Source: Bryobacterales bacterium
Lineage (GTDB): Bacteria > Acidobacteriota > Terriglobia > Bryobacterales > Bryobacteraceae
DNA length: 64,000 nt
Direction of reading: 5' to 3'
Assembly (NCBI GenBank): GCA_947446025.1
Contig: CANFEY010000011.1
Span: forward strand, 18,762 to 82,761
Below, in pieces: positions 45,000-55,283 of the stretch (the stretch's first letter is position 1; every line of letters starts with the position of its first letter). Below the pieces are notes generated by a model that saw nothing but the letters and a program-made list of their open reading frames with translations, had not been told where the DNA came from and made no database searches. A program made the translations under genes and the position numbers.

Positions 45000-47239
45000 A
45001 TGTTGCAGCCGCAAAATCGCGCCTTTCCGGATCACGCTACAATGAGTCTTATTCCCAGCGGTTTTCCATGCGCCCCGAACAGTTCACCACACCCAGCGGC
45101 ATTGTAGTCAGCCGCACCATCTCCAAGATCCCCTTCCACAAGGGCCTCAAACCCCTGCTGCGCAAGCTCGACACCCAACGCGGCATCTACCTGTCCTCCG
45201 GCTACGAATACCCGGACCGCTACCGCCGCTTCGACATCGCCGCCATCGCCCCGCCGCTCGAAATCATCGCCTCCGGACGCGACGTCACCTTCCGTCCCCT
45301 GAACGAACGCGGCGCAGCCATCAATCGCATGCTCGACGCGGTCCTCCGCACGCACCCCCACTGGGAATCTTTCGAACTCGAAAACTCGACCCTCCGAGGA
45401 CGCCTCAAACCCCTGCCCGCACTCTTCCCTGAAGAGCAACGCAGCAAGCAGCCCTCGGCCTTCAGTATCCTCCGCGCCCTCATTCACGAATTCGGTGGCC
45501 CCCTCACCGGCCGGCTCGCGCTCGTCGGAGCCTTCGGTTACGACCTGCTCTTCCAGTTCGACCCCATCACCCTCAAGCACCCCCGCGAAAACGTAAAGGA
45601 CCTCCACCTCTTCCTCTGCGACGACATCTACTTCATGGACCGCAAGACCGAGCGCATCGAACGCTACCAGTTCGATTTCACTCGCGGCAGCGACACCACC
45701 GCCAAGCTCCCCCGCACAGCCGAGCGCATCAAGAGAGCCCCCAAGCGCAAGCCCGCACCCATCACCAGCAACCATACAGCCGAGCAGTACATGGCCAACG
45801 TGGAGAAGGTCCGCGAAGGCAACCGCCGGGGCGATTACTACGAAGTAGTCCTCCGCCAAACCTTCCGCACGCCGTATCAAGGCTCGCCCAGCCAACTCTT
45901 CGAACGCATCCAAGAGGCGTCGCCCAGCCCCTACGAATTCTTCCTCCAATTCGGCGAAGAGCAGCTCATCGGAGCCTCGCCCGAAATGTTCGTCCGCGTC
46001 GAGAAGCAGAAGAATGGCACCTGGAGAGTCGAAACCTGCCCCATCTCCGGCACCGCGCGCCGCACCGGCGATCCATTGCAGGACGCCGAAAACATCCGCG
46101 CGCTGCTCAACTCGAAAAAAGACGAATCGGAACTCACCATGTGTACCGACGTCGACCGCAATGACAAGTCGCGCGTCTGCGTTCCCGGTACCGTCAAGGT
46201 GATCGCCCGCCGCTTGATCGAACAGTACGCCGGCCTCTTCCACACCGTCGACCACGTAGAAGGCATCCTGGCTGACGGCTTCGATTCGCTCGATGCGTTC
46301 CTCACCCACATGTGGGCCGTGACCACCATCGGCTCCCCCAAGAAGTGGGCCGCGCAAGCCATCGAAGATCTGGAAGCCGACGCCCGCAGTTGGTACGGCG
46401 GAGCCATCGGCATGATCTGCATGTCCGGCGAGATGAACACCGGCATCACCATCCGCACCGTGCGCCTGCAGGACGGCATCGCGAACTACTCCGCCGGCGC
46501 CACGCTGCTTTACGACTCCGACCCGCAAAGCGAGCACGACGAGTGCCGCCTCAAAGCCACCGGCTTCTTCCGCGCCCTGCAAGCAGAACCCATCACTGCC
46601 CCCTACGCCCCCGCCAACACCGAAGGCACCGGCGTCCGCATGATGCTGGTCGATAACGAAGACTGCTTCATCCACACGCTGGCCAACTACGCCCGCCAGA
46701 CCGGAGCCGAAGTCGTCACCTACCGCACCGGCTTCCCTCTAGAGATGATCCAAAAGGTCGACCCCACGCTCATCCTGGTCAGCCCCGGCCCAGGCCGCCC
46801 CAGCGATTTCGGCGTGCCGGATCTAGTCCGCTACGCCGCCCAACATCACATCCCAGCCTTCGGCGTGTGCCTGGGCCTGCAAGGCATGGTCGAGGCCTTC
46901 GGCGGCGAGCTAGGCGTGCTCGACTACCCCATGCACGGCAAGCCCAGCACCGTCCACAACACCGGCCAAGGCGTCTTCGCAGGCCTGCCCAGCAGCTTCA
47001 CCGTGGGCCGCTATCACAGCCTCTACGCCATCCGCGAGAAACTCCCCAGCTGTTTCGAAATCACCGCCGAAACCGAAGACGGCGTCATCATGGGAGTCCG
47101 CCACAAGGACCTGCCGCTCGAAGCCGTGCAGTTCCATCCCGAATCCATTCTGACCCTGGAAGGCCAGCACGGCCTGCGCCTCATGGAAAACGTAGTGAGA
47201 GTCCTAGGACGCAAGTCCCCTAGCGGAACCCGTGCCTGA
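44996..47239 (+). CDS. trpE(G): Fused anthranilate synthase TrpE-TrpG
   Basis: This 747-residue protein joins a chorismate-binding TrpE part (about 25-530; PISGTARRTGDPLQDAENI, TMCTDVDRNDKSRVCVPGTV) to a class I glutamine amidotransferase (about 540-735; VSPGPGRPSDFG, nucleophile Cys625 in GVCLGLQG, His714 and Glu716 in QFHPESI). It converts chorismate and glutamine to anthranilate. The fusion resembles the rhizobial TrpE(G) form. The ATG at 44996 has AAGGA upstream; homology seems to begin at the ATG at 45068, an alternative start. No other trp gene is near. Confidence 0.92.
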   Translation: MNVAAAKSRLSGSRYNESYSQRFSMRPEQFTTPSGIVVSRTISKIPFHKGLKPLLRKLDTQRGIYLSSGYEYPDRYRRFDIAAIAPPLEIIASGRDVTFRPLNERGAAINRMLDAVLRTHPHWESFELENSTLRGRLKPLPALFPEEQRSKQPSAFSILRALIHEFGGPLTGRLALVGAFGYDLLFQFDPITLKHPRENVKDLHLFLCDDIYFMDRKTERIERYQFDFTRGSDTTAKLPRTAERIKRAPKRKPAPITSNHTAEQYMANVEKVREGNRRGDYYEVVLRQTFRTPYQGSPSQLFERIQEASPSPYEFFLQFGEEQLIGASPEMFVRVEKQKNGTWRVETCPISGTARRTGDPLQDAENIRALLNSKKDESELTMCTDVDRNDKSRVCVPGTVKVIARRLIEQYAGLFHTVDHVEGILADGFDSLDAFLTHMWAVTTIGSPKKWAAQAIEDLEADARSWYGGAIGMICMSGEMNTGITIRTVRLQDGIANYSAGATLLYDSDPQSEHDECRLKATGFFRALQAEPITAPYAPANTEGTGVRMMLVDNEDCFIHTLANYARQTGAEVVTYRTGFPLEMIQKVDPTLILVSPGPGRPSDFGVPDLVRYAAQHHIPAFGVCLGLQGMVEAFGGELGVLDYPMHGKPSTVHNTGQGVFAGLPSSFTVGRYHSLYAIREKLPSCFEITAETEDGVIMGVRHKDLPLEAVQFHPESILTLEGQHGLRLMENVVRVLGRKSPSGTRA

Positions 47240-47260
47240 TGATGCATCATCGACAAATCC

Positions 47261-47395
47261 ATGCTGCCAGCCGACTACGCGTTCTTTGCCATCATCGCCC
47301 TGATCATCATCTCCCTGCTCGACAGCGACAGCGGCCCCGGCGGCGGCAAACGTCTGCGCGCCTCAGTAGCCCCTTGCACCGAACCGCGACCGTAA
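47261..47395 (+). CDS. Possible small membrane protein, 44 residues
   Basis: ATG at 47261 to TAA at 47393-47395. One hydrophobic stretch (YAFFAIIALIIISLL) is followed by a Gly/Ser/Asp-rich turn and a basic tail. It lies between trpE(G) and hpnE. There is no clear Shine-Dalgarno, so the call is tentative. Confidence 0.35.
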   Translation: MLPADYAFFAIIALIIISLLDSDSGPGGGKRLRASVAPCTEPRP

Positions 47396-47420
47396 GGGAG
47401 CGGGCAGACGGAAGGCCCCC

Positions 47421-48683
47421 ATGCCGTCCGTAATCATCCTAGGCGGCGGCCTAGCCGGCCTCTCCGCCGCAGCAGCCTTAGCCGCCGATCACCAAGTAAC
47501 CATCCTGGAATCCCGCCCCCACCTAGGCGGCCGCGCAACCTCTTACGAAGCCGCAGGCGAGGAAATCGACAACTGCCAGCACATCCTCCTCCGCTGCTGC
47601 ACCAACCTCCTGAACTTCTACCAGCGCCTAGGCGTAGCAGAAGACATCACCTTCCACCGAGCCTTCACCTTCATCGAACCCGGCGGCCGCCGCAGCACCT
47701 TCAGCGCAGGCATCCTCCCCAAGTTCGCAGGCTCCTTCCTCACTCTGAACTTCCTCAACCTCTCCGAGAAACTAGCCGTCGCCCGAGCCATGCTGGCCAT
47801 CGAGAACGAACACCGCGACCTCGATCATGTCACCATGCTCGAATGGCTACAGCAACACAACCAGCCCCCCCGAGCCATCGAGCGCTTCTGGCGTCAGATC
47901 CTGGTCAGCGCCATCAACGAAGAGCTGGACCGCATGGCCGCCAGCCACGGCATCCAAGTCTTCAAGCTAGGCTTCCTCGCCAGCAAGACGTCCTACGAAA
48001 TGGGAATCTCCAACGTCCCGCTAGCCCACCTCTACCGCGCCGAAGCGTGGCGGAAGCTCGGCAACGTCCAGATCCTAGCGCGCACCCCCGTCGAGCGCGT
48101 AGTCATCGAGAACAACCGCGTAACCCACGTCGTCGCCGCCGGAGCCGAACACCGCGCCGACCTCTACATCAGCGCCCTCCCCTTCGAGCGCATCGCCGGC
48201 GTGATCCCCGGCCTGCCCATCGACCTGACGGCCTTCGAGCACAGCCCCATCACCGGCATCCACCTCTGGTTCGACCGCCCCATCACGGACCTGCCACATG
48301 CCACCCTGCTCGACCGCACTATCCAGTGGCTGTTCAACAAGTCCGAAGGCCGCCACATCCAGTTGGTGGTCAGCGCCAGCCGCAGCCTGACAGAGATGCC
48401 GCGAGCCGACGTCATCGCGCTCGCCCTCAAAGAACTCGCCGAGTTTTTCCCCTCCGCCGCAGAGGCCAAACTCGAAAAGGCCCACGTGGTGAAAGAAGTC
48501 CGCGCCACGTTCTCAGCAGCCCCAGGGCTAGAATCCCGCCGCCCCACCGCGCGCACCGTAATTCCGAACCTCTTCCTCGCCGGAGATTGGACCCGCTCCG
48601 GCTGGCCCGCCACTATGGAAGGTGCCGTCCGCAGCGGCTACCTGGCCGCCGAGGCCGCCACAGGCAAGCAATTCCTGCTGTAG
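47421..48683 (+). CDS. hpnE: HpnE, hydroxysqualene dehydroxylase
   Basis: A flavin amine-oxidoreductase-fold protein of 420 residues: FAD motif IILGGGLAGLSAAAALA, the family-specific DNCQHILLRCCTNLLNFYQR, and the C-terminal LFLAGDWTRSGWPATMEGAV. With HpnC and HpnD it makes squalene for hopanoids; those partners are not in this window. GGAAGGC precedes the ATG. Confidence 0.92.
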   Translation: MPSVIILGGGLAGLSAAAALAADHQVTILESRPHLGGRATSYEAAGEEIDNCQHILLRCCTNLLNFYQRLGVAEDITFHRAFTFIEPGGRRSTFSAGILPKFAGSFLTLNFLNLSEKLAVARAMLAIENEHRDLDHVTMLEWLQQHNQPPRAIERFWRQILVSAINEELDRMAASHGIQVFKLGFLASKTSYEMGISNVPLAHLYRAEAWRKLGNVQILARTPVERVVIENNRVTHVVAAGAEHRADLYISALPFERIAGVIPGLPIDLTAFEHSPITGIHLWFDRPITDLPHATLLDRTIQWLFNKSEGRHIQLVVSASRSLTEMPRADVIALALKELAEFFPSAAEAKLEKAHVVKEVRATFSAAPGLESRRPTARTVIPNLFLAGDWTRSGWPATMEGAVRSGYLAAEAATGKQFLL

Positions 48684-48693
48684 AATTGTTCCC

Positions 48694-51326
48694 ATGCGGA
48701 CTTTTCACCCCTTGCCCGTGCTCGGCGCGGCCTTGTTGTGTCTCCCTCTCACGACGCTTCACTCGATGGACAAAGCCCGCGTGGAAACTCGCGTCAACGA
48801 GGCTGTGCGCAAGTTCGGTGTCGCGGGAAGAAACGTTCTGGTAGCGATCCTGGATCGCGGCGTGGACTGGAAAAACAACGACTTCCGCAACCCGGACGGG
48901 ACCACCCGTATCGAAGGCATCCTGGACCTCACGGATTCAACCGGGGCCACCGACGCGAAGAATCGATTCAAGCGCGGCACGCTTTATAGCAAGCAGCAGA
49001 TCGACGCCGCACTTGCTGGGGAACACCACTCGCGCATCGCGATGCCGTGGGCCACGGCACCACGACCACCGGCATCGCAGCCGGCAACGGGCGCAACAGC
49101 CGCGACTGGAAATACCGGGGTGAGGCACCCAAAGCCAAGATTCTTGTAGTGAAGATGGTCGCCGGAGCCGCGGCGCACGACGACCAGCCGGTGGAGCCCA
49201 ACTACGTCACCGATGGGAACGAAATCCCCGTAGGCATCGACTATGCGCTGGAGCAGGCAGCCGCCTTGGGTGTTCCAGTGGTCATGCTGCCCAACGTGGG
49301 TTCCGTCGGGGGACCGATGGACGGCTCCAGTAAGGGTGCCAAGCTGATCGACTCCACCTTCGGACCGGGCAAGCCGGGACGCGTGTTTGTCACCGGCTCC
49401 AGCGACGATGGCGGCCAGGACAACCACGCGCAGGCTACCATCACACAGGGGCAGACGCTCAACCTGGATCTGGAGAAACTCGACACCGGGTCCATCGATT
49501 TGGACGTCTGGTACCCGGAGACCGACCGCTACGATGTGACGATTCAAACGCCCAGCGGCCCCCTGGGGCCTTACGTCTCGCCAGCCACGAACAACAATTC
49601 TGCCCAGCAGACCAGCACCGGAGTCCTGTACGCTCATCAGGGCTCAGCGGTAACCTCGCTCGGGGCGACCACGCGGCGCAGAATTTTCGTTCGCCTCAGC
49701 GGCACCGCAGGCCGTTACACGCTGTCTATGCGAGCCACTACGGGCGGAGGGGGAAAGTTCGACGCAACTCTCAATACCGTCAACGGCGACGGACGTTTCC
49801 TGAGCCACATCGTCCCCGGCTACACAGTGTGGGACCTTGCCTCCGCCCTCAATAACATTGCCCCCAACGACTACGTGCTGCGCGAAAAGTGGGCCAATTT
49901 AGACGGAGTTGTGGTTGGAATTCGAGAGGATAAGGTAGGGGACCTGTGGTTTGGCAGCGGAATTGGGCCAACCATGGACGGCCGCTTGGGTATAGATGTA
50001 AGCGCCCCCGGGAACACCGTGTTCACAACCTATGCGCCGAATACGACCTGGGGCAGAGGGCGCCAACCGCAAGACGGCGGCGGCTTCTATTCGGGGCAGA
50101 ACGCTGTCAGTGGGGCGAATCCTCAGGTCACCGGCATCATCGCACTGATGCTGGAGATCAATCCCACACTGGACGCCAAACAAGTCAAGGACATCCTGCA
50201 GCAGACGGCTCGGCGGGATGCGTTCACCGGCCCGGACCCGAATCCGCGTTGGGGCTACGGCAAGATCGACGCCTTCGCAGCCATCACCCGCGCCAGCCAG
50301 ATGCCCGGAGCCAAGCCGTACTTCTCTTTGGATAAGAACGTGCTTTCCCTAGACTCCCCGCAGGGTTCGCCTACGATTGTTACGGAAGTTGTTGCCCTCA
50401 CACCGGGCAACGGTGCTGGGGCGTTCACAACGTCCAGCTCCGCGCCCTGGCTCACGGTCAACACGGTCTCTGGAACCGCGCCCGCGCAGCTCACCGTGCG
50501 TGTGGACAAGACCGGCCTCGCCAATGGCGACTACAGCGGTGAGATCACGATCAACTCCGCCGACGGCAAAGCCGTGCCGCAGTCCATCATGGTCCACGTG
50601 CACGTGCGCACCGCCGGACCGCTGATCACCAGCGTCGACGACGGAGCCGCGTTCGGACCGGGCTTCGCGAACGGCTCTTGGGTGACCATCCGCGGCTTCA
50701 ATCTCGCGAACACCACGCGCATCTGGCAGGGCAGTGACTTCGTAGGCAACGCGCTGCCCACGGCGCTCGATGGAGTCTCCGTCACCATTCAGGGCAATCC
50801 CGCGCTGGTGTACTTCATCAGCCCGACGCAGTTGAATGTACTGGCTCCGGACAACACGAACACCAACACGCGGTTCGGGATCACCGTGCGGAACAACGGC
50901 GTGAACAGCAATGTGTTCGTGGCCAACACGCTGCCGAGGAACCCCGAGTTCTTCCGCTTCGATGGCCGCTACATCGCCGCCGTGCATCAGGATGGAACGC
51001 TGGTGGGCAGGGTCGATCTCTTCCCTGGACTCACTATGCGCCCGGTGAAAACGGGCGACCAAATCTCCCTCTACGGGACCGGTTGCGGCGCCACCAATCC
51101 CCCGACGCCGGCCAACAGGATTGTTAGCGGAGCGGCCCCTGTCACGGGCACCGTGAAACTGACCATCGGCGGCAAACCGGCGACGACAAGTTTCGTGGGA
51201 CTGTCCGGCTCGGGCCTGTGCCAGGTCAACGCTCAGGTTCCGCAACTGCCGTCGGGCGACGCCGAGGTGGTGCTGCAAATCGACAGCTTCATCAGCGCCG
51301 ACGGCGCGTTCCTCACCGTGCAGTAA
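48694..51326 (+). pseudogene. Subtilisin-like (S8) protease with Solibacter-type C-terminal domain, frameshifted
   Basis: The first frame (48694-49149) has a signal peptide and the catalytic Asp54 (LVAILDRGVDW). The second (from 49047) begins at GHGTTTTGIAAGNG, the catalytic His, and continues to the Ser in NAVSGANPQVTG (codon 50109-50111) and a TIGR03437-type C-terminal domain (VDDGAAFGPGFANGSWVTIR). One extra G in the run at 49018-49021 would restore LAGGTPLAHRDAVGHGT in one reading frame, giving 877 residues. It is either a real frameshift or a homopolymer error. TAGAAT is 7 bases before the ATG. Confidence 0.88.
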
Positions 51327-51327
51327 C

Positions 51328-52065
51328 CTACGGCAGAAGCGGGAACACGAACAGCCGGCTCGGCCCATCTTCGGGCAGCAGCCACAGGCGGCCGTTGAAG
51401 ATCGTCATGCCTTCCTGCGTCAGCGGCACGCCGCGATCCGTGTTCGGAACCACCACGCGCCGCTTCAGGCGCAAGGACGGCCACTCCAGCCAATCCACCG
51501 CGCCTTGTTTGCCCGCACGCAGCCCCGATGCCACCAGGGCACCGCTCACGAACTTCAGGTCCTGATACGCGTTGGCGGTTTCACTGGCCACCTTACGAAT
51601 CAACTTGCCGCTGTGATCCCAAATGTAGAAGTCCTTGCTGTCCCAGTTGCCGCCGATGATGAACTCGGGTGTCACGGCGACACAGCCGATGTGGTCGGCG
51701 ACCGAAAACTCGAACTCCAACTCCAGCGTCTGCTTATTGCGCTTCTGAATGAAGCTGGTGCTGCTGGCTCGGTATTCAGCCACTGGGAACCACACCGAGT
51801 CGCCGGCCACCTGAAGGCCGCCGGGATGGTAGCGGTCGCCCGCTTGAACTTCCATGGTGCGTTCCAGCTTGCCGTCCACCGTGAACACGTGCAAGTACCC
51901 TTTGCTGGTGGGCCGGTCCACCGACGTCACCCAAAGGCGGGCGCCGTCGGTGTCGATGCCCTGCACGTGATACGTCTTGCCTTGCAGCTCCAGCACTCGC
52001 TCAGGCGTGGCGAAGTCCTGAGCGAGTGCTGCGTACGCCGAAAGCACAAGTAGTGCGAGGCGCAT
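51328..52065 (-). CDS. Secreted beta-propeller protein (DUF6454-like)
   Basis: The protein has 245 residues with a signal peptide (MRLALLVLSAYAALAQ) and repeats such as YHVQGIDTDGARLWVTSVDR and RYHPGGLQVAGDSVWFPVAE. It resembles the DUF6454 family; the role is unknown. It starts one base after the receptor stop (TAACATG) and is the last gene of a three-gene minus-strand operon. Confidence 0.72.
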   Translation of the reverse strand: MRLALLVLSAYAALAQDFATPERVLELQGKTYHVQGIDTDGARLWVTSVDRPTSKGYLHVFTVDGKLERTMEVQAGDRYHPGGLQVAGDSVWFPVAEYRASSTSFIQKRNKQTLELEFEFSVADHIGCVAVTPEFIIGGNWDSKDFYIWDHSGKLIRKVASETANAYQDLKFVSGALVASGLRAGKQGAVDWLEWPSLRLKRRVVVPNTDRGVPLTQEGMTIFNGRLWLLPEDGPSRLFVFPLLP

Positions 52066-52066
52066 G

Positions 52067-55000
52067 TTAGAACCGGTAGCGGATGGCGACCTGTGTCTGC
52101 CGCGCGTCGCCGGCGCCGGTGATCTGGCCGAAGGCCGGGGTCCCAAAGTTGGTGTTCGGGTTGGAGAAGTTCACGTTGTTGAAGGCGTTGAAGGCTTCAA
52201 AGCGAAGATCGATGGCGGAGCCTTCCGTTACGGCGAAGCGCTTCACAAGGCTCAGGTTGGTATTGAATGACTGGGGTCCCAACGCGACATTACGCGACGA
52301 GTTGCCGGCCGTGTTTACCGCTTGGACCGCGAAGGCCGAAACGCTGAGGAAGCGCAGGCGGTCCACCTTCGGATCGATGCCGCTGTTGGCGTCGCCCACG
52401 CGGTTGGGGCGCAGCGAGCCGCCGTTGCGGTTCAGGAAGGCATAGTTCGCGTTGGTCGCAGGATTGACTCCGGTGGCGGCCAACGTCACGTTGATCGGCA
52501 GGCCGGTGCGCGTGCTGAGGATGCCGGAGATCTGCCAGCCGCCGAGGAAGCCGTCCACCAAGCGGTTCCAGCTGGAACCGAACTTCTTGTTGCGGCCGAA
52601 GGGTAGCTCGTAGACGTTTGTCCAGGTGAAGCGGTGGCGAGCGGTCTGGCTCTGGGGGCCGCGCTCAGGTCCCAGTTGGTCGAGATACTGCGGCTGCGTA
52701 CCGGCGTCGTAGGAGCCTGCTTCGTCAATGGCGCTGGCCCAGGTGTAGGCCGCGAGCGAATAGACGCCGCGCGTTAGTTGTTTTTCAAACTTCAGTTGCA
52801 GCGAGTTATACCAGGACCGCGCACGCGTCGCGCCCATCGTGATTTGGGTCCACTGAGGGAAGGGCCGGTTGGCGGCCACCGCGCCGTCCACGCCGAAGGG
52901 TGTCTGGTTCAACGGATAGGTGAACTGCAGGTTGTTGCCGCGGTTGCCGACGTAGGCGACTTCGAAAGTCGAGTTCGACGGTAGCTGATACTGCAGCGCC
53001 AGATTGAATTGTTGGATCCGCGCGGCGTGGAAGTCCTTCTCGCGGGCACGCAGAGAGATGATGGTGGTGTTGATGGTATTGAACAGGCCCGACGGCGGAC
53101 CGTCATTCAGTTTGAACGGCGCAGGTCCCGTGGTGCCGGTCTGTTGCAGCGTAACCGGGATCAACTGCGGCGGATTCAACGGCAGGTTGATGTCGGAACC
53201 GAAGATGTCCTCGCCCGAGAAGAACAGACCGTAGCCCGCGCGCAACACCAGCTTGCTGGGAATGATCTGCCAGGCGATGCCGAGGCGCGGGCCGATGTTG
53301 GAGTGATCGGCGTTGACCAGATAGTCGGTGTCGTTCTTCGGGTAAACCAACTGTCCGGTCTTCGGATCGAAGTTGATGTTCTTGTTGGCACCCTTCGCGT
53401 AGAACGGCGTGGTGTATTCGTAGCGCAAACCCAGGTTCACGGTAAGGAAGGGAGTCAGCTTCCAGTCGTCCTGCACATAGCCTGCGTAGGCCTTCTGCAG
53501 TTGCTCAACGTTGGCTTGCGTATTCGCGTCGAACTGTTGGACGTAGCCGGTGAGCAGGTCGCCCGCGGCTTCGCCGGTGAAGCGCCCGCCGAAGGTGAAG
53601 GCCGGAACCGTGCGTGCCAGGTCCATGAAGTAGTTGTTCTTCTGGCGCGTCTCAAAACCAAGACGAATGGCATGCGCGCCGCGGATGATGGAGAGCGAAT
53701 CGAGGAACTGGAACAGCTCCGGGCGCTGGAATTGCGGGCGGAAGTTGCGGGTGCCCAGCTGGTTGTAGTTGGTCACGCTGACCAGCGGAAGGCCGCCGTT
53801 GTTCTGCGCGATGGCTTCGGTCGGGATGCCCTTGAAGCCGAACGCCGCGGGACCCTGCTGGTCAACGGTGGCGTGCGAAAAGGCCGCGTAGGTGCGGTTG
53901 TAGCCGAAGCGGAACACGTTGACCACGGTGGGCGAAAGGGTGCGGGTCCAGGTGGCGCCGTAGCTGTGATTGGAGTTGAACTGCGCGCCCTGGTTGTTCG
54001 CGCCGTCTGCGATGCCGGGCAGGATGCCGTCGCGGAAGATGTCCTGGCGCAGGAAGCTCCAGCGCAGGGAGAAGACGTCTTTTTCCGAGAGGTTGTAGTC
54101 GTTCTTGAGGTCGGCCTTCTGGGTGTTTTCTTTTCCTGGGCGGGCCGCGCCGTAGTTGTTGGTGGTGAGGCCGCTGGCTACCACCGTGCCGGGGAGATTC
54201 GCGGCGGGGTAGAGATCCAGCAGTTTCTTGCCCAGCGGATCGAAGCGGGAAACAGGAATGGTGTTGCCGGGGAGCGGGGCGCGCGTGTCGGGATCGGTAA
54301 TGGCGCGATAGAAGACGCCGCTCTTCACGGCGGCAGTAGGAACGGTGACCAGGAACTGATCCGCGAACTTGCGGTTGAAGCCTTCATAGTCGCCGAAGTA
54401 GAACATCTTGTTCTTCATTATCGGCCCGCCGATGGTGCCGCCGAATTGGTGCCACTTGAGTTCGGGCTTGGCTGCGCCAATCAGGTTGGAAGCCCACGGC
54501 GTTGCCGCCAGAGCCTTGTCGCGGTTGTAATACCAGGCCGAACCGTGCGATTGGTTGGTGCCCGATTTCAGGGACACGTTCACCACCGCACCGGCGGAAC
54601 GGCCGAACTCGGCGGAGTATCCGTTGGTCTGCACTTTGAATTCGCCGATGGCATCGGGCGAAGGCTGCACGACCTGCGCCGAAAGCGCCTGCGCGTTGGT
54701 GGTGCCCTGGTTGTTATCCACGCCGTCCACGATGAAGTTGTTCTGAGCCTGATAGTTTCCGTTGACCACGAACCAGCCCGGCCCGCGCGTGGTGGTGAGC
54801 ACAGTGCTCTCGGTGGCTCCGGGAACCAGCAAGGCCAGGTCGCTATAGCGGCGGCCAGCCAGTGGAAGCTCCACCGCCACCGTGCCCTTGATGACTTGGC
54901 CCAACGCTCCTTGTTCGGTTTGCACAATGTCCGCCGCGGCGGAGACTTCGATGGACTCGCTGACACTGGCGACAGCCAGGTCCACACGGACCAGCTTGCG

Positions 55001-55282
55001 TTCGTCTACATCCAGAGTGATGCCAGTGACCCGCGTGGTGCGGAAGCCGGACTTGCTCACATCCGCCACGTAGGTCCCGCGCACGATGGGCGAGAAGATG
55101 GCGTATCCCTCTCCGCCGGATTGGCGCTCGGTGACGATGCCGGTGGCCGTGTTGGTGAGCGTGACTTTGGCCTCGACGATGGGAGCCTCAGTGGTGTCGG
55201 CGACGAAGACGCGGATGGTCCCGGAGTCAGTTTGCGCGAATGCCGCTGCGCAGAGCAGTAATGTCAGATACAGATGTTTCAT
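52067..55282 (-). CDS. Oar-like TonB-dependent receptor
   Basis: A protein of 1071 residues: signal peptide, a carboxypeptidase-regulatory-like domain (about 20-105; GTIRVFVADTTEAPIVEAKV), a plug (about 120-240; LPLAGRRYSDLALLVPGA, FIVDGVDNNQGTTNAQAL) and a long barrel ending QVAIRYRF. This is the acidobacterial type that imports large nutrients with TonB energy. GGGGGAAA precedes the ATG. It is preceded by a phosphodiesterase-like gene (1 base away) and followed by a propeller gene. Confidence 0.93.
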   Translation of the reverse strand: MKHLYLTLLLCAAAFAQTDSGTIRVFVADTTEAPIVEAKVTLTNTATGIVTERQSGGEGYAIFSPIVRGTYVADVSKSGFRTTRVTGITLDVDERKLVRVDLAVASVSESIEVSAAADIVQTEQGALGQVIKGTVAVELPLAGRRYSDLALLVPGATESTVLTTTRGPGWFVVNGNYQAQNNFIVDGVDNNQGTTNAQALSAQVVQPSPDAIGEFKVQTNGYSAEFGRSAGAVVNVSLKSGTNQSHGSAWYYNRDKALAATPWASNLIGAAKPELKWHQFGGTIGGPIMKNKMFYFGDYEGFNRKFADQFLVTVPTAAVKSGVFYRAITDPDTRAPLPGNTIPVSRFDPLGKKLLDLYPAANLPGTVVASGLTTNNYGAARPGKENTQKADLKNDYNLSEKDVFSLRWSFLRQDIFRDGILPGIADGANNQGAQFNSNHSYGATWTRTLSPTVVNVFRFGYNRTYAAFSHATVDQQGPAAFGFKGIPTEAIAQNNGGLPLVSVTNYNQLGTRNFRPQFQRPELFQFLDSLSIIRGAHAIRLGFETRQKNNYFMDLARTVPAFTFGGRFTGEAAGDLLTGYVQQFDANTQANVEQLQKAYAGYVQDDWKLTPFLTVNLGLRYEYTTPFYAKGANKNINFDPKTGQLVYPKNDTDYLVNADHSNIGPRLGIAWQIIPSKLVLRAGYGLFFSGEDIFGSDINLPLNPPQLIPVTLQQTGTTGPAPFKLNDGPPSGLFNTINTTIISLRAREKDFHAARIQQFNLALQYQLPSNSTFEVAYVGNRGNNLQFTYPLNQTPFGVDGAVAANRPFPQWTQITMGATRARSWYNSLQLKFEKQLTRGVYSLAAYTWASAIDEAGSYDAGTQPQYLDQLGPERGPQSQTARHRFTWTNVYELPFGRNKKFGSSWNRLVDGFLGGWQISGILSTRTGLPINVTLAATGVNPATNANYAFLNRNGGSLRPNRVGDANSGIDPKVDRLRFLSVSAFAVQAVNTAGNSSRNVALGPQSFNTNLSLVKRFAVTEGSAIDLRFEAFNAFNNVNFSNPNTNFGTPAFGQITGAGDARQTQVAIRYRF

Positions 55283-55283
55283 G

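Noticed and set aside
45032..46675. 547-codon minus-strand open frame inside trpE(G)
   Set aside because: It is antisense to conserved anthranilate synthase motifs and has no recognisable domain.
53009..55261. 750-codon plus-strand open frame inside the first receptor gene
   Set aside because: It is antisense to a clear receptor gene with signal peptide, plug and barrel, has a low-complexity composition, and arises from the GC-rich codon pattern.
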